This document shows positions 1 to 12,470 of a stretch of 64,000 nucleotides of DNA, piece by piece. Within the stretch, counting starts at the first letter, position 1. Each line of letters starts with the position of its first letter. The notes beneath the pieces were generated by a model. The model was not told the DNA's origin and did no database searches. It saw nothing but the letters and a program-made list of their open reading frames with translations. Source of the DNA: Saccharina japonica (lineage: Eukaryota > Sar > Phaeophyceae > Laminariales > Laminariaceae); contig MEHQ01000140.1 in the NCBI GenBank assembly GCA_008828725.1, forward strand, positions 993,300 through 1,057,299. Reading direction: 5' to 3'. The translations under genes and the position numbers were made by a program.

Positions 1-2626
1 TCACAGCCTGCAGAGGCCAGGCTGCTGTTGATCCTGCAACATGACACACACCATCTCACCTGGTATTGCCCGCTAGAGGCAGGGAGATTCTTGTTCCTAC
101 CACTGAACTTGGCCGAGATCCTTCGACGGTGCCATAACGGCCGGCGCGAGCCATGCTGTTTGTCGATGATTTCGCAACTTGTCGTATTTAGGAGTTCCAA
201 GTACCAAGAAGGCCTGCTTATAGTTGCCAAAACTTCTCCGCGTCCCCTGCATGGAAATCAGCTGATAGAGACAGACGGATATCTAACCATCCGCGCTACG
301 ACCACGTGTCTTGAGCTAGGCCTGCAGTATGCCCAAGCATGCCCTCGTTCCGACACGTGACAAGCCACTCAACGATCCAACCGTCGGCGGCTCATCGTCG
401 TGAGTCATACGCATACTTTTGAACTCGGACTTGTTCTGCCCTTTGTTTATGCATGTGACCAAGGATGACAGCAGCAGTACTGGTTGTGTCCGTACGTAAC
501 AGCAGTCGAGCAGTACACAGCAGTACATAGCAGTAGTACACGGCACAGCAGTGGCAGCAGTACACCACAGAGAGACCTAACGAGTACCAGAACCTGGTAC
601 CATACTGATATGCCAAGTAGTGCCGTATCAACACTGCTGTACGAAAGCAACTGGTTATGTCAGCCTGATTTGGTGCACTTACGAATATGAGTTGCACTGA
701 TACTGCTGCCTCCTGTACTGCGAGTATATCGTAGGTACATGCTCCACATAACCAGCGCCTTCAGTGTGAGGGGGAGACCGTCTGCTGGCCCCCTCCGCCG
801 TACTACGAGCTGTACCATTTACCCCAGGGGTCGGTGTGCTTTCATGGTCGGAACTGGAAAAGTGCCTCGATCGGTTTACTATTTACGAGTACGTAGTGTT
901 GCATAGTCTCATATAGTAGGATGTTTGTTTAGGTTTCGCACTTCGTATTCAATTGCAAGCAGTACGCCCCGTGAGCACTCGTACTACACCAGCAGTAGCA
1001 TACAGACAGCAGTACTCGTCGCTTTGTTGCTTTGTTCAACGAGTAATGCATCCGAGCCGAGCACCACAGCCTCTCGCGCAGCCTGCAAGTCTGATTGGCG
1101 CGGTTGTGCAGTGTTTTCGCTGCACGTAATTGTCCCACGAGGCTTGCCCCTTCTTCTTTCCGGTTTTCTTTCCGACCCATTTATTTCGCCGATGGCCTGG
1201 CCTGACCATTGACCCTTTAAAAGTTCAAGCTCGTAACCTGCCACGCTCGTTTGGTTGTGCTTGGTCGACCTTCCGTGCCATCATTCCACAGCAGTACGAG
1301 TATCATAGTGTCTACGACTCCGTCTTGAAATATTGGCATTGTATGTCTTGTCTGTCCCTCTTTTTTTTCACTCCACTTCCTATTATACCAAAAGTGCCTC
1401 TTGATTTTTTTTTTGTTGTTGCGATTTTGATGCCATTTTCCATTTTCAACGATAACCCATATAACCCCACGAATGACAAAGCAGCAGCCCCATCCCTTGT
1501 AGACGATCGCCGACACCAAGCACCAGCCTCTCTCGCGTCGGCGAGCGTCAAGCAAGCCTCCTTTTTTTCCCCACAAAACCCCCAACACCAACCCATCCTT
1601 TATGACTCCCCCAAACGTGCTCTTTTTCGCATTATATGATCGTTCGTGTGGGTACATATTAGGATTAGCTGTACGTAGAGGTATCTGAACGCGATCGTTT
1701 TCGATTTTCAAGTATTTTCGAACGATACCCCCACGACCCCACAAAAATCGAAGCAGCAGACTCTCCCTCACCGGAGAGCGCCAAGCCCCCCTTTTTGCCT
1801 CCCGCCGAGGTGCTCTGTTTCGGTAATAAAGTGTACGTATGATGCGCATTCGTATGATCGCGTAAACGTATAATGCGTGTAAGCATGCGTGTAACGGTAC
1901 ACACATATGTACCAGGTATACAGCAGTATGGGCCCCCGCCAACAAGAAATGCCTACCAGTACGTACGTAATCTGAGCAAGCCTTACGAAAAACCTTATTG
2001 TGGCACCATCCTTCCTTACGAAAAACCTTATTGTGGCACTATCCTTGAACAACCTTGAGCGTAAGTTATTATGTACGCGTAGAATTTCGTGTACGTACGT
2101 AGCGCTCGCCTCTGATCACGTTTTATTAATCCAATTTTCAATTTTCTTAGCATCCCCCAACAAAAAGTTAGCCTTATGTTCTTTACTTCAAAGTAGGTTA
2201 GTTCTTGTTCGTGGGCCTATACTCTGTAATACGTGTAAGGGCCATTCTTATCGAGCTACTTTTTCCAAAATTTCAAAATTTCAAATCTTTCTTTTCCAAG
2301 AAAAGCAGGAAAAACAGGAAACGTTTCCAAAGGTTTGGAAATTCTTCATAGAGCAAAATGTTTGAACGGCTTTGCATTCCACTATTTGGAAAAAAAAAAG
2401 GAAAAACTGGAAATACAGGAAAATTGCGCGAACAAAATATTGGAAATTTTGGAAATTCATGGCTCCGATATGAATGGCCCTAAACGCAAGTGTGAACGTG
2501 ATCGATTTTGTAAGCCATTTCGAGCGATACCGGGCGACGTCACGAACAACGGCGAGCCCGCCGCAATCCGCAATCGGAATGCTTCGTATGAACCGTGCAC
2601 CTCTCTCCCGAGCCATCCTACTTACG
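1..2626. other. Non-coding, repeat-bearing left flank
   Basis: I see no supportable gene here. Bases 484-560 are rich in CAGCAGTAC/AGCAGTACA units, a motif that recurs at 965-1010, 12785-13020 and elsewhere. Bases 1400-1580 and 1680-1800 look like diverged copies of one pyrimidine-rich unit (CGATTTTC...CCCCACGA...AGCAGC). The 242-codon reverse frame crossing both has odd composition and no recognisable motif, so it is not called. A 33-bp exact tandem duplication lies at 1981-2046. Upstream exons or a promoter of the taxilin-like gene could lie in the last few hundred bases, but none is convincing. Confidence 0.6.
1981..2046. repeat. Tandem duplication, 33 bp x 2
   Basis: Two adjacent copies beginning CCTTACGAAAAACC, at 1981-2013 and 2014-2046, differ at one base (ACC versus ACT near the end). 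The similarity suggests a recent duplication. Confidence 0.95.
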
Positions 2627-5600
2627 ATGTCCGAATCGAAGTCGCCATGGCCATATCATTTCGCATCGCAACGGTTCCCTCCCCCGCTGCTACACACACG
2701 CTCCCGCAGCACCGCCCAGTCTTTAGTCCCATCGAACGAAGTCTTGCTCCGGTCGAAGATCGCGCAGCTGGAGGGCAAAGGCAAGCGCAGAACCGCTTCC
2801 GGCGGGGCGGGCCCAACGACATCCTCCTCGTCTGCGACCGGCGGGGGCAGGAGCACGAGGAAGGCCAGCAGCGGTGGCAGCAACGGGCGCCTGCCGGAGG
2901 CCTTCCCAACCCAGAAGGGGGCAGGCGAGAAAGGTGGACGCAGCAGAGGGGGGGCAGGAGGTGGGGGGGCGGCGGCGGCGGGTTCGAAGTCGGAGAGCCA
3001 CTTTGATGCATCGCGAAGGTTCGAGGCCCAGGTGAGGTTCATTTGTGGCGTGACTCGCAGCAAGGCTGGGGGTACGTGTGTTGACGCAGCAACGCTCAGA
3101 GAAAGCACTTGTTTTTCGGGGGCATGCGTCGAATGGAGGCTATAGAAACGCAGTTATCGTCCAGGGAAGGGAGCGCAACAACGCAGGCCTGCTGTTGACG
3201 ACCGGCAGGTAGTGTGAAGTATATACACACGCAAAAGTCGAGAGCGTGCCCCCTACCAAGTGGCATCGCTGTGCGTGGTTGCCGAGAGGTATAATACGAA
3301 GTACCGAGGCGTCTGGAACGACCGCTTACAGGCGGAAATGCTCTTGCAAGTCGCCATGCTCACGTACTGTGTGTCGGAATGTGGCAGTACCGGTGCACAC
3401 GGAACTATCATCACCTATAGACCCATGCACCCGTGGCTACGACCTCTCTCTCTCCGTTGCACCTCATGACCCCCATCTCCCGTCCGCCGCGTGCACGCCT
3501 TCCTCGTATCAACGCGAAGGTGGCCCTGGCACGGAAACCCCAAGACTCCGAGAACGATTCCACTGAGGACTTAGAGCAAGAGGCGCAATGTTACACTTTC
3601 ACCCCGGAAGGCATAAAGGTAGGTGCGCGTCTGTGGGGAGGCGGGAGGGCTACGAGATGCGTTGGCTCCTTGGCCACCCAGGTGTTTTTTTCTGTGGTGA
3701 TGGCGCCCGGAAACCCCGGGCCGCCTCTCGTCGATCCGCTACTGCTATTAATAGTGGGGTTTTCACTATTACAACTCGTAGTTCGTTCGCTTTCGCATCA
3801 TGGGTTGAAGAGACGGGTGAGGCGGTGAAAAGGTAGACTTACCCGCTCTAACCGCTGTGATGTGTAATGTGTTTTGGTTTTCGACACTGAGAGAGCAGGC
3901 ATTGCCCTTTTGCCTCTGCCCCAAAGGGGACGTGTCACCCCCCCCCCCCCCGCTTTCCCCCAGTACGAGTACGTGCCTTGCGTGTTATCGTGCAGCGAGT
4001 TGAGCATTCCCCCCCCCCCGCTTTCCGCGCATTGAAAAATGTAGTTTTTTTCCCGGACACGACGGATGCAAGCAAAACCCTCCCATGCACGTTTCATCTC
4101 GTGCAGGCGCTTCAGAAGCTGTACCAAGAGCAAGTGCCAACGGCCAAGCGCACCGATGCCCTGGCGCGAAAGACCCGAGATATGGAGGCGTCGAACAAGG
4201 TCAGAAAAAAACGCATTTTTTTTGCGGTACAGAAGCGCCTGTATTAGTTTCTATGTAATATATGGAAACAACGTAGTGAGCGCCCAACTGTTGGAGGTGT
4301 CTCTATTAGGAGTAGGAACGGTGCTCCGTCTCGAAAGGGATGCGTGGTCAATGGTCAAATGATTAAGGCAAACAACAAATGAGTGCCCCCCCCCCCCGAG
4401 GCAGTTACATAGTGCTCCCATTGCTGTTTCAGGAAGTGGCCACACCAGAAATTAAATTAACTCATTGAAGCTGTCATCCATATGCAAGTCCGCCTCACAA
4501 TCGGTTCTTAGTAGGATGCAGCTCACCCTTCATGCGACTCGCCCAATACCTCACGGTGCTTCGCGCTTGGTGCTAGCAATGTCTGCCTGGTCGGTGAAAA
4601 CCGCGCTTGGTGCTAGCAATGTCTGCCTGGTCGGTGAAAACCCGACATGCTCCGTCCCGGCATTGTAGGGATGCGAGGGTCTATGGTCATACGACTACGG
4701 CCATGCATGAAAATGAAGTACACCCCCCCGCGCCTCGCGCGTTCCCTTGTTCTGATACTGTTGTGGCTAAGTGACGTCCGATGGTTTTTTAGTGCGAGCT
4801 ACCCGCATTGCCAGGGCTGGCGCACCGCTGTGCTCTGTAGCGTTGTGATCGGAGTCGCGCAACGGCCGTCTCTGACTGACGATGAGTCCCCCTGCTACTA
4901 CTGCAGGTTCCTCCTGGTCTACAGTTCGGTTCGTGTATTTTATGTGTGATTGCCGGTCGCGACTTGTTTGCTGGGGGCGCATCGAAACATTTTCCGTTGG
5001 GCACCATCACAATTTGTTTGTACACAACCTCCAGTTACGCTTTACCTCTCAGTCGCGGACTCCCTGCTCAGGACCCCCCCCTTGCATCTCCGGAGTTGCT
5101 TCGTGCGTGGCCACCTTCACTAGCCCTTCACCCCGGTCCGCCGACGTCGTCTTCCTCTACTGCATGCCACGTTGTCTATGCAACCCGTGTTGCCCAGGCT
5201 ATGCGCGCAGAGGCGGAGACTTGCGCGCAGGATGCGGTTCGCTTAGAGCAGGCGGCGGCCAAGCTCCACGCCTTGAGCGTCGAGCTCGATGGGAGGCGCA
5301 GCTCGCTCCTCGAGAGCCGGAAGGTGGCAGCGGCTGACGAGGCGACGAGAAGGTGAAAGGGTCTCCTCCCTCCCTCGCTCCCTCCCTCCCTCCTTCCCTC
5401 CTTCCTGCCTTATTTCCGTGCGAAGGATGGGTTCGTCTGTAGGGCATGCGCGACCCTCCCTAGTCTACCTCCTTGGCAGTTATTCCGGGGTGGTTGTCCG
5501 TAAGCGTGCGGGGGTGGCGGAGCGGGGGCGCCTTCATTTTCTGCGGGCAAGGAGCCGTGGCGGTTTCGTTGATTTTGAGTGAGGCTCGTCGGGAGCGCGT

Positions 5601-8600
5601 CATGCGAATGGCGTTCGCTTGGCCTGGTTTTGTGAGCGAACGGACGGGAATCAAGGGGGCACTTCTTGTGTTCGATAGGAACATTACTGCTGTTGTGCCA
5701 TGTTGACTCTATTGTCGTAAATAAGGGACAAGGGTCGTGGGCGTTCGAAATTGGGGAGAATGGGGGGCTGCAGGAACAAAAGGCGAAATTAAACTTAGCT
5801 ACGTACAAAGATTGTAAAAAAAGTCGGCAGCCACTCCAACACTTCACGTGGAGCTTGGATATCAACGGGACGTGCTCCGTAATCACCCCCCCCTGGTCCG
5901 CTGAGCCTCCCACTCAGAACACCGGGGAAATTGCACTCCATCCTTCCTCCCCCGGCGACCGGAATAGGCCCTCTAGTTTCGCCGCCCGTTTATAGCTTTC
6001 GATTGTCCCCGAAGGACCGTCCTGAGTAGGGGCAAAGGCTCATGGCCGCTTGCGGCAGCGAATCCCCTGTTTAACAATGCTGTCGCGTGTGTCGCTACCG
6101 AATGTCAGGGACGAAATGAACGCCAAGCTGAACGCCATCGTGAGCGGCATCTCGACCAAGATCAAGGAACAGGAAGAGGAGAGGGTCGCCCAGGACAAGG
6201 AGAATTTAGCCCTTCGAGCGGCGCTCCAGGTGCTTGAGGCGTTTGCCTTCTTGGACTTTGGCTCCTCCTCCTCCTGGGAGTGCACGATTTCATTTTGTTT
6301 TCGCGACCAACGGGCAGAACCAAACGACATTGTTGAATTTTGGTCACGACCTTGTTTTGAGCCTGTTCTCTCCTGTTTCGCGCAAAACGTGGGCGACCAG
6401 CTATGTGCGCTTGCGCTTGTACGGTTTAACGCGCGGTCGTCAGCAACCCAGTAAGGTTACCGCCGATTTGCAGAAGGTGACCCCCACCCCCGGAGACATA
6501 AGCATATACATACACACACGACGCAATGCTTGTACCTGGCGCTTGGCAGGCGCTCCTTCAGGACTACGAGGACCAAAAGAACGCCTCCACGGAAGCTCTC
6601 AAGGCGCAGGAAGACGAGGTGAGAACGAACGGCGCGGTCTCGCGCAAAGAAGGGATATAACCGTTTTGCGGATTGAAAGAATACAAACCAAGCGACGCGT
6701 CACGAACGTGCATCTGCGGAAAGTTCTTGGCGGGGGCGGCAGGAGATCACGCGTTCATTCCGTTAGCCTCCTCCTGGTGCTGTGGCACTATAGGGTAGGC
6801 GCGCTTTTTGTTCCGCGTGTTGTGCCTGATAATGGCAGCATCGCGAGGATACTCTTGCTTCGCGCACGCGTTTTGTCTGAATTGCCCCCCCGTCCACCTC
6901 ACACGCGCCTGTGCGTGAAACAACGTGGCTCCAGAGGCGTTACCTAACATGCCGATTGGGACAACGTCACACCCGCCTGGTGCTGAGATTCTCGAGATTG
7001 TTGCGGACACGACGAAAACCTCCGGTGGTCGTTTTCTCTTAATTTTTGCCGACGCGCCCGGGATTTATCCTCGACTGTCTCTGTGCCTGTCGTGCACGGC
7101 GACCGATCTCATCGAGCTGACCCTAGCTAGCTCTGACACGATATATTCCGATTATCTCCGCTGGCGCCACGACCCAACGTTTTGCTCTCGCGGAACCCTT
7201 TTTTTCGTCACCGTGGGCGCTCACGACAACCCCAGGCTGCCGCGTCTGCAAAACGCCTCGACGAGCTCACTACCGCGGCAATGGAGGAAGAGTTGAGGCA
7301 GGATGGATTGAGGAAGGAGGTGGAGGCGCTCATCGCAGGAGAGGTGATGCCAACGTGTCTGATCGCGTGTTGGGACGCTGGTTGAGGGGATGGAGGACGG
7401 TTTTATCGCACTACCGTATGTCGTTAACCCGTTTAGACCTGCAAACTTGCCCAACACTAATTCCAGGTACTTTTGTCCCAAAGAACGTGGTTACAGTGGT
7501 TAAAGGGGGTGCAAACCTGCTCCGATCGATATGGTGTTCTATTGACTCATTCTGTATTCCAAGACGTGCCTGCAATTTCCAAAGCGTTGAAGGCCGTCGG
7601 TGCCGACTCTGCCCGGTAAAGCGCGGGCCACATGCGCGTCCAGTGGTCGTTCTTGTTGCCCCCACCGGCGGCAAGCTCGAATCACCTCACCATGTGACCT
7701 TAACACATACACCCCTTGTTGTTATCTACTGCGACGCCTCCCCTGGTTTTCTCCCCCCAATAACGTTTTTGCGGCGTGTGGTGCGGTGCCGTGACCATCC
7801 GCGCTTTTGTCGTAACAGGAGGTGCTTCGACGAAGGGTCGGCGAGCACGCGTCTCGCCTCCAGCGCCAGGAAGCCGGCCTAAAGACGCACTTCGAGTCCA
7901 TCCAGCGACTGCAGGTCGAGGAAGCTGAGCTGAAATCGTCGATCGCGCGCCTCTCGAAAACGAAGCGCGCCCTGTTGTCGCGAGCAGGCTGCACCAGGGC
8001 CGGGGCCGGCGGCCGCGACGACGGTGGGGAGGGGGCGGGTGGCACTGCGGACAGCAAGCTTGGGGAAGAGGAGCTGCGGGCGTTGGCGCATCAGAAGGCG
8101 AAGAACGCGTCCGACCTTGCAAGCGAGAAGGACCGCTTGCAGGCTCGTTGCCGGGAGTTGCAGGTGAGAGAGGGATGTCCCAGTGACTAAAAACGACGGG
8201 TTTTCGTTTATTATAACGCTTGGCCGATAAGCATCCTCGTTTTGCGTGGTCGAAGTTCCACTCCTAGTTTTCTTTATTAGTAGTTCGAACGCACGACTAC
8301 CTGTTGGTATTCTGCTCTTCGTGATCACGTAGCCGCGTGAAGCGTAACACGGTTTTTGTAGGATGATGAGGCGCGCTTCTGTCTTGCGCAAACAACCGGG
8401 AACGGCTTTCGACTATAACCGGTGGAAGCGCCAGCGCACGAACAAGACTGTCCAAGTTTGTTTTTAAAGCACCGCACTGCTCCCGATTTTCTTGTGTTAT
8501 CGCCGTCACAGGGCGAGCGAAAGAGGGTCACGTCGGCGGTGGAGTCGCTCGTGGCTATCAAGGCGGAAGGCGAGGAGGAGCAGAGCGTTGATGACGGCAG

Positions 8601-8652
8601 AGCTTGCCCTAGCCAGGAAGAGAAAGCTGTCGATACTCCTAGCACCTCATGA
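2627..8652 (+). CDS. Taxilin-like coiled-coil protein (9 exons, about 511 aa)
   Basis: Exons: 2627-3031, 3520-3618, 4107-4199, 5198-5352, 6109-6229, 6550-6618, 7236-7343, 7819-8163 and 8512-8652. All have GT donors (mostly CAG|GTGAGG-like) and AG acceptors, and phases agree at every junction; all introns are phase 0 except one phase-2 intron (5353-6108). Residues 1-135 are Ser/Gly/Ala-rich and low complexity. From about residue 169 the chain is almost entirely charged coiled coil. Segments line up with metazoan taxilins: KLHALSVEL (about 221-229) with the KLESLCREL region, KENLALRAAL (about 281) with the EN-LR block, and CRELQGERKRV (461-471) with the C-terminal LCRALQTER block. Taxilins bind free syntaxins and act in vesicle traffic; that role is inferred here by family. 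An in-frame ATG at 2474 would add 51 residues; ATG 2627 is preferred because the extension has no distinguishing features. Exon 2 (33 codons) interrupts the coil and is the least certain part. Confidence 0.82.
3940..4020. repeat. Paired poly-C tracts in taxilin intron
   Basis: Two C-runs, each followed by CGCTTTCC, lie about 65 bp apart in the intron before exon 3. They may be a small duplication. Homopolymer length in the assembly is unreliable. Confidence 0.6.
4250..4398 (+). repeat. C-tailed interspersed element, subfamily A, copy 1
   Basis: This is the longest A copy in this orientation. It contains GTGCTCCGTCTCGAAAGGG and GCGTGGTCAATGGTC, then ends in ATGAGTG followed by about 12 C. It lies in intron 3 of the taxilin-like gene and abuts a subfamily B copy directly. 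Other A copies are near 26850, 33021, 33828, 48952, 51709 and 52457. Confidence 0.85.
4395..4738 (+). repeat. C-tailed interspersed element, subfamily B, copy 1
   Basis: This element of about 340 bp is also found at 50846-51225. It starts GAGGCAGTT, carries GGCCACACCAGAAA and GTTCTTAGTAG, and ends GGGATGCGAGGGTCTATGGTC...GAAGTACA followed by 7 C. Its last 110 bases are homologous to the end of subfamily A. An internal segment of about 37 bp (GCGCTTGGTGCTAGCAATG...) is duplicated in tandem at 4563-4640. Confidence 0.8.
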
Positions 8653-9195
8653 GATGGTCCTGGGCGATATTGGGAAGCGGGGGAGGGGGCGAGCGCGTAC
8701 GTTATTGCCGGCTGAGATCGCACGTCCAGAATGGCAGGCGCAGCGACACGTAAAAGCATGTCGGTGTGGAGCTCTTGCTTTTGTGTCGTGAGGGGTGAAC
8801 AGTGCTGACGATGCGGCCGTAGAGACGCCTTCGGGAGCATGCCCGAAAATCAGGCGGAAGAAGGCCCCGTCCATGCAGGCAGCCGTTTGGTGCGACGCTC
8901 GTTTTTTGCCTGCAGACGGGTAGATGGCAGGGGTCGAAGGAGGCTTACAAATCTCCGCAAGCTTGTGTCGTCGCCCTTGCTCAGTATAGGTTGTCCTTTG
9001 CGGGTGACCAAACCTACAGCTACGTAATAAGCGTGCCTATTCATTTCTATTTTCCCAGTGCTGTGTGTTTAGTAGTTTAAGTCGACTCAAGAGTATGAAT
9101 GGAATGTTGATATTTACATCATATGCCTGAGTCAAGTTCAATATTACTGGTTGTTTTGTAGAGATAGTGCGTGCTCTATTACCTATGGATAGTAT

Positions 9196-9520
9196 CCCCC
9201 GGTGGTCTAGTGGTTAACCTCGAATTCCACTCGCTAACGTTGGAACCAGGGGTTCAAATCTCGGTGTCGAGTTATGTATTCTCATTTGGCGCCAACTGTT
9301 GAGCGCGCCTGTTATAGCGTGGGTGGACACAATTCGACACGAGTCGACGAGGGAAGAAAGTAGTGCTGAACCCTTCTCGCGATAAAAATGCAAGGCACGT
9401 ACCGTAGTGGGGAGGGGGGAGAAAAGAGCCTACAATGTGCCCCCGGATCTGAGTGACGACTACAGTAGTAGGAGGGAGAGACAGACGAAGGGAGGAGATA
9501 AGAAATGGGATGGAAACCAG
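9196..9520 (+). mobile_element. tRNA-derived SINE, copy 1
   Basis: Positions 9203-9213 read TGGTCTAGTGG, a perfect RNA polymerase III A box. GGTTCAAATC at 9251-9260 is a near-perfect B box, and the tRNA-like unit is about 72 nt. The acceptor stem and two of five T-stem pairs do not form, so it is not a functional tRNA. The following body (9300-9510; ...GCGATAAAAATGCAAGG..., GATCTGAGT) recurs inverted at 10665-10870 and, diverged and with a degenerate head, at 16458-16700. Head plus shared body is the expected structure of a tRNA-derived SINE. Confidence 0.6.
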
Positions 9521-10664
9521 AAGATAAAAGAAAATAACAGCACGTTTTCCTCTCGCTGGTCCTGGTTCTCTGGTGTTCAGTTCAGCCTTTGAAGTTGGAG
9601 TCATTCAGAACTGAGACGCTGCTGGCGTGGTGTCACCGAGATAGGGGACGACGAAACGCCCGATTGCCGTCGCATACTTTTTCCTGCCCTGCCAGGACCT
9701 ACCTACGGATCAAAAACAAGCTACGCTGTAGTACGCGGCTGGAAATAAATGATGTCGCTGTTTGATCGCCTGCACGTCGACGGCTCATGTTCTCTGTTTC
9801 CTGTTTTTTTCTTCTATTCTCAAAACTGCCATAGATCAAGATTACATAGGAGTACCTACCTGGTGCAAAACATACTACGAAATAAACGGAAAACGAGTAT
9901 TCAAGTGTTTACCGTACGGGAAAAGCGGAAACGACATGCTTAAATCTTGAACGTCACGATAAGGTATCCAAATATTGTAGTTAGGAACTGGATTTTTGTA
10001 CGAGTAACTGTCGGCAACTTGTGTGCGTTGTTGGTGGAAGATACTGTACACAGCAAATACCAACAAACCAACCGAACCAAACCGATTTGTTTTGTTCGTT
10101 TTGTCTTGATTTTACTGATGATGCCGTGTTTTGCCTCATTAGGCCAAAAATCGTCTTCATAGGGAGCGTTACGGCGTTCGGCGGACGCTGCAGGCAACTC
10201 AAAAGGGGCGGGGTCCCTATTATTTTGTCGCCATCAAAATTAGAAAGTCGCATTCGTTCGCAATCATTTTTACACTTTGCCTTATTAGAGTGCCTTTTTT
10301 GCCGCCGCACGCTGTATGTAGCATCAGCAGTGCATGACACGCAGGTATGGGTACAAAACGACCGCGTCGGTCTTGTCCCCAAATGGCCCGGTAGCACCAC
10401 ACCCAATCGCTACGTACGCGTACCCGCTGATTTTGGGCTACATATATACTCTCAGTATAACAACAAGTAAGTATATTCGTTCTCTGTACGTACGCATACG
10501 ATTCACCAAGCGTCCACGACAAGCAATCAACAATATATTTACGATACAATGCACCTCACGTGTCCTTGCGCGGCGTCCGTTCCATTATTGCTTGCGGGGT
10601 GCCACTGGGTGTTCACTGCTCCTCCCGTTCACGCGACGGCATTGCATTGTCTACTCTGCTTACT

Positions 10665-10870
10665 GCATTTTTTCTTTTTTTTCTTTCCATCCCATTTATT
10701 ATCTTCGCCCTTCCGTCTCTCCCTCCCTAGTCGTAACTCAGATCCGGGGTCACAAAGTAGGCTCCTCTCCCTCCTCCCCCACTACGGTTCTTGCCTTGAT
10801 TTTTATCGCGCAGAGGGTTCAGCCTTCCCAACGCTCGTCGACTTTCATCGAATTTTGCTAACTCACGCTC
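10665..10870 (-). mobile_element. SINE body, copy 2 (head absent)
   Basis: The reverse complement of the body at about 9310-9510 is recognisable over about 200 bp: TCCATCCCATTTATTATC, TCAGATCCGGGG, CCACTACGGT, TTTTTATCGCG and AGGGTTCAGC occur in the same order. No tRNA-like boxes follow at the expected end, so this copy is truncated. With 9196-9520 it forms a widely spaced inverted pair. Confidence 0.65.
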
Positions 10871-11099
10871 TCGCGCTTTCTGCTAGTCAAGATATTTTTT
10901 GCGAGAAAAAAAGCATTGCATTGTATTTACGTCGTATAAATAGTAGGATGCGGAATCGGCACGGACACTGACTGGGTGTGCTGGATGTCGGCGGGTAAAA
11001 ATGTGAAGATACGCACTGATTGTATGTATGATATCATCATGACGAAGCAAGAAAATCCCAGCAAAAGTCCAACAAGCGAAAGATATACAACGGGTATTT

Positions 11100-11185
11100 T
11101 CAGGCTATTTTAACGAACGAAAAAAACAAACGAAAAACGAAAAACGAAAAACGGAAAACGAAGAAAAAGAAGAAAGCAAAGAACC
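11100..11185. repeat. Low-complexity CGAAAAA tract
   Basis: About 85 bases of repeated AACGAAAAA units. No coding or regulatory meaning is evident. Confidence 0.8.
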
Positions 11186-12429
11186 CCCGGGGACAAAAGA
11201 GCCGGCATCCCAATAACCGGCAAGGCTTTCATGTTCGGTATCCTCGATGAACAGATTTTTCTTTTACTTTTTTTGTTTTCAATTTCGTCAACACACCAAC
11301 CATCCCTCGAGACAAAGCTCGTTGCCTAGCCTAGCCAGCAGGGAGGTGATCACGTGCCAGCAGCGTGAAGCAAGTCCCGTGACGTGAGTGTTGCGCCAAA
11401 GCTTAGCCTGCGAGGGCGTCAGCGGAACCACCGCACGAGCACACGTGGCATCTCGCAAAAGTGAATCCAGGGCTCTGCGACCTGAGACTGGTTCAGGCCT
11501 CGGGTACATGCCGCCCCGAAAGATGCAGTACCAGAACGATGCCACAAGAGGGAGAAGGCCTCGGGAGCACGTTTCGCGTGAGGATGGGCCAAGCACGGCC
11601 GGTGGGCCGAGTTCGGAAAGCCTGCGGGTGCCGCACCCGGAGAAGTCGTGGAATGGCAGCGAGTGGAGACAGTGGGACAAGAATCACGGGCATATGCTTT
11701 GGATGGGAAGCCTCGAGGCGAGTGGTGGTACCCGTATCTTTCTGTGCGATCTTTCGAACAGCAGCAGAAAGCACAAGCAGCAGTAGTCGTCGTCTATGCG
11801 AATGCACATTGCGCTTTATCGGGTTCGCTTTGTATCTACACAATGAGGTATCTTGTTCGGCGTGTTGACCTTCGAGCTACCGCCGCCGCCGCTCTGCCTG
11901 CTCTTATCTTTGTCGAGGTTGGTGGGTGAGCTCGCTGATGTCTGCCTGCGTATATTCCCGTCGACTGCTGCTGCTGCTGTGTGTGGGTGTCGATTTTTAG
12001 TTGCCGGGTTTTCGCTGTATCTTTGAGAACGATCGATCTTCAGGGCAAAGCACCAGGGCTTTTATCCTGTTGTGTGCTGTATCGAGTAACCATGATGGCT
12101 GGTGAATGGGTGGAAGTTCGTCGGACTTTCGTCAAGCTCTCCTCGCGCTCTGAACAGGGGTGCATTGCCTCCCGTCATTGCGGAATCGCACGAAGAATCG
12201 TTGGTTGGATTACCCGTGCTGGGAATCAAGGTCGGCTCCACTTTACTTGGTGTTGCGCTTGCGTTCTTTGACGGCAGAACTGGGCAGAAGTACGAGAACG
12301 TGTGCCACAAACAACAGCAGTTTTCACTATTAATACCTACCGGGGGTTCTTGTGGTACGTATATACTGGTATGCGTAAGGTACTGCTTCTGTACAGTAGT
12401 ATCCTTCTAGAACGGTAAGAAGTTATCAT

Positions 12430-12470
12430 AGGTAGAGCCTTGGCAGAGCCTTGGCAGAGCTTTACTGTTG
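12430..12470. repeat. Short tandem repeat GAGCCTTGGCA
   Basis: Three head-to-tail copies of an 11-bp unit, AGAGCCTTGGC, the last one diverged. Confidence 0.8.

Noticed and set aside
1217-1945. 242-codon open frame on the minus strand
   Set aside because: It spans two diverged copies of a pyrimidine-rich repeat, has no splice context or motif, and competing frames are open too.
9196-9268. Functional tRNA gene
   Set aside because: A and B boxes are good, but the acceptor stem has only one or two Watson-Crick pairs and the T stem is broken; it fits a SINE head better.
11288-11870. Overlapping open frames of about 130 codons on both strands
   Set aside because: GC-rich pocket with open frames on both strands, no motif, no convincing splice sites and no relation to neighbours.
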